A stretch of 64,000 bases of DNA from the NCBI RefSeq assembly GCF_900618535.1, contig NZ_UYJA01000003.1, positions 186,001-250,000 on the forward strand, read 5' to 3'. Origin of the DNA: Pseudomonas bubulae (lineage in GTDB: Bacteria; Pseudomonadota; Gammaproteobacteria; Pseudomonadales; Pseudomonadaceae). Shown one piece after another: positions 62,416-64,000 of this stretch. Made by a program: the position numbers and the translations under genes. The notes beneath the pieces were generated by a model, which searched no databases, had not been told where the DNA came from, and was given only the letters and a program-made list of their open reading frames with translations. Position 1 is the first letter of the stretch; every line of letters starts with the position of its first letter.

Positions 62416-62450
62416 ACGCTCCGAGCCGCAACGGCCCGGGGCGTTTTTTT
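62416..62450 (+). terminator. Terminator after the DUF533 gene
   Basis: Stem ACGCTCCGAGCCG / CGGCCCGGGGCGT (13 pairs with wobbles) and seven T. Confidence 0.9.
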
Positions 62451-62547
62451 ATGCTTCGTGGCTTCGATCCACTGCAACTTCCCCGTCATAATCCCCTGTT
62501 AGCCTGCCCGCCAGAAATAATTTGTTACGTGTAATCAGGAAGCCGCA

Positions 62548-64000
62548 ATGAGCGACAAGAAAGACCAGGACACCCAATGCCCTGCCGACAGCAGCCGCCG
62601 TCGCTTCCTCGCCGGTGCTGCCGCACTGGGCGTTGGCGCGGCCACCTTGAGCGCTTGCGGCAGCAGTCAGCATGAACCCCCCGTCAGGCCGCAACCGCTG
62701 ACCCCGGCCGAGCTGGACAAAAAGCTCCACGAACAGGTCAAGACCATCGTGGTGATCTATGCCGAGAACCGCAGCTTCAACAACCTGTTTGCAAATTTCC
62801 CCGGTGTCGAGAAGCCGTTGTCGGCCCTCAAACCCGCCGACTACCAGCAACGCGACCGTGATGGCAGCCTGCTACAGACCCTGCCACCGATATGGGGCGG
62901 GCTGCTGCAAGTGGGACCGCAGACGGTAGATGGCGTGACCTATGCGCCGGGTGAGCAGTTTCAGGAGAACCTGCCCAACGCCCCCTTCGCGCTGAAAGGG
63001 CCGAATCAGCAAGATCTGCCGTTGAATCTGGTGACCCGCGACCTGTGGCATGTGTTCTATCAGAACCAGATGCAGATCAACGATGGCAAGAACGACCAGT
63101 TCGTGGCCTGGGGGGATTCCGGCGGCTTGCCCATGGGCTACTACGCCCAGTCGCAGTATTCGCTGCGTCTGTGGGACGTAGCCCGTGAATTCGTACTGTG
63201 CGACAACTTCTTCCAGGGGGCTTTTGGCGGTTCGTTCCTTAACCACCAATACCTGATCAGCGCAGCGGTGCCGTTCTATCCGAACGCGAATACCTCTGTT
63301 GCCGAGGCGCAGATTGCTGTTTTGCAGGGCGATGACCCTGCCGGTACACGCTTGAAGGCTCTGGACAAATCCCCGGCCAGCGCCATGACCGGCGCCGCGC
63401 AGTTCGGCCCCAGCGCTCTTACTCCGGACGGTTTTGCAGTCAACACCATGGCGCCGCCTTACTGGCCGACCTGGATCCGCGACCCCGAGCGTCCCGACTA
63501 TGCCAAGTCCGACCTGCCAAGCGTACTGGTGCCACAAAGCCATGAGCATATCGGCGACAAACTGAGCAAAAAGAACATTGACTGGGCCTGGTACGCGGGG
63601 GCCTGGCAGGCCACGCTGGAGCAGTTCAAGGGCTCGGACGGGATCCCCAAGATCCCCAACTTCCAGTACCACCACCAGCCATTCAACTACTTTGTTCAAC
63701 AAGGCCCGCAGAACCCGCAGGAGCGCAGCAAGCGCCTGCGCGACGCAGGCCTGGGCGATGAGTCCGGCAGCAACCGCTTTCTGGCTGACGCCGAGGCTGG
63801 CAGCCTGCCAGCCGTGAGTTTCTACAAGCCTCAGGGCAACCTCAACCTGCACGCTGGCTATGCCGATGTGGCTGCTGGTGACCGGCACCTTGACCGTGTG
63901 CTCAAGGTGCTGCGCAACAGCCCGCAATGGCAAAACATGGTGATCGTGCTTACCGTGGACGAAAACGGTGGCTGGTGGGATCACGTTGCACCGCCCAAAG
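62548..64000 (+). CDS. Tat-exported acid phosphatase / phosphoesterase (3' end outside window)
   Basis: 484 residues visible. Phosphoesterase-family acid phosphatase (AcpA-like, related to phospholipase C). The N terminus has a twin-arginine signal (SRRRFLAGAAALG) and a lipobox-like LSACGSS near residue 37. It has the catalytic stretch IVVIYAENRSFNNLFANFPGV, DQFVAWGDSG, CDNFFQGAFGGSFLNHQYL and, at the end of the window, LTVDENGGWWDHVAPPK. It would hydrolyse phosphomonoesters outside the cytoplasm. Start ATG 62548 has AGGA upstream. The last part of the gene is beyond 64000. Confidence 0.9.
   Translation, partial: MSDKKDQDTQCPADSSRRRFLAGAAALGVGAATLSACGSSQHEPPVRPQPLTPAELDKKLHEQVKTIVVIYAENRSFNNLFANFPGVEKPLSALKPADYQQRDRDGSLLQTLPPIWGGLLQVGPQTVDGVTYAPGEQFQENLPNAPFALKGPNQQDLPLNLVTRDLWHVFYQNQMQINDGKNDQFVAWGDSGGLPMGYYAQSQYSLRLWDVAREFVLCDNFFQGAFGGSFLNHQYLISAAVPFYPNANTSVAEAQIAVLQGDDPAGTRLKALDKSPASAMTGAAQFGPSALTPDGFAVNTMAPPYWPTWIRDPERPDYAKSDLPSVLVPQSHEHIGDKLSKKNIDWAWYAGAWQATLEQFKGSDGIPKIPNFQYHHQPFNYFVQQGPQNPQERSKRLRDAGLGDESGSNRFLADAEAGSLPAVSFYKPQGNLNLHAGYADVAAGDRHLDRVLKVLRNSPQWQNMVIVLTVDENGGWWDHVAPPK

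Overview
The window is chromosomal DNA of a Pseudomonas species (gammaproteobacterium). This rests on the gene order (aapJQMP; pepA-holC-valS; lptFG; lepA-lepB-rnc-era-recO-pdxJ; mltF divergent from purL; ffh-rpsP-rimM-trmD-rplS; xerD-dsbC-hom-thrC; recJ), the protein sequences, and many copies of the Pseudomonas-type REP palindrome (core GTGGGAGCGGGCTTGCTCGC) between genes. The species cannot be fixed from sequence reading alone. No tRNA, rRNA, insertion sequence, integrase of mobile origin or CRISPR array was found. Almost everything is core genome, densely packed.

Layout. 1-1180: 5' part of an RhlB-type RNA helicase (minus, cut by the window edge), then a carboxylesterase (minus). 2330-6493: the general amino-acid ABC transporter aapJQMP. 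6561-7339: an mqsRA toxin-antitoxin module (minus), divergent from a GntR/FadR regulator and a CynX-type MFS exporter (7505-9473). 9540-10276: NTF2-like and GIY-YIG proteins. 10393-13565: membrane glutaredoxin, YejK, HU-family protein and RlmF. 13655-19079: operon pepA-holC-hypothetical-valS (minus). 19390-21562: lptFG, the permease pair of the LPS exporter. 21724-27833: translation, secretion and RNA-processing cluster lepA-lepB-(DUF4845 remnant)-rnc-era-recO-pdxJ. 27921-33876: mltF, purL and a NIF3/YqfO-like protein. 33949-36627: L,D-transpeptidase-like protein, two Nudix hydrolases, gamma carbonic anhydrase and DUF1289. 36805-41920: VUT/YhhQ transporter, purT, an MFS symporter, a shortened CorC-like CBS protein and the CcsA/YpjD-like membrane protein. 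42129-45702: ffh and the rpsP-rimM-trmD-rplS operon. 45800-48016: thioesterase and cation/proton antiporter. 48137-52843: xerD, dsbC, hom, thrC. 52964-56588: a kinase-less BvgS-like receptor, an orphan receiver domain and a TIGR02285-like periplasmic protein. 56632-61571: family III CoA-transferase, YaeQ, recJ and an Old Yellow Enzyme. 61650-64000: DUF533 protein and a Tat-type acid phosphatase/phosphoesterase cut by the window end.

How the parts work together. Several neighbours form classical functional units: Aap (periplasmic binder, two permeases, ATPase), LptF with LptG, HolC next to ValS, Rnc-Era-RecO-PdxJ with overlapping or closely spaced genes, the ribosome-maturation operon rpsP-rimM-trmD-rplS, and hom with thrC for threonine. 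The unusual parts are small: the mqsRA module with clear operator-like palindromes, a decayed DUF4845 gene between lepB and rnc, the sensor gene that ends exactly after its PAS domain with no histidine kinase, and a CBS-domain protein lacking the DUF21 membrane domain. I saw no clearly new multi-gene system; the sensor/receiver/periplasmic-protein cluster at 52964-56588 is the best candidate for non-standard biology.
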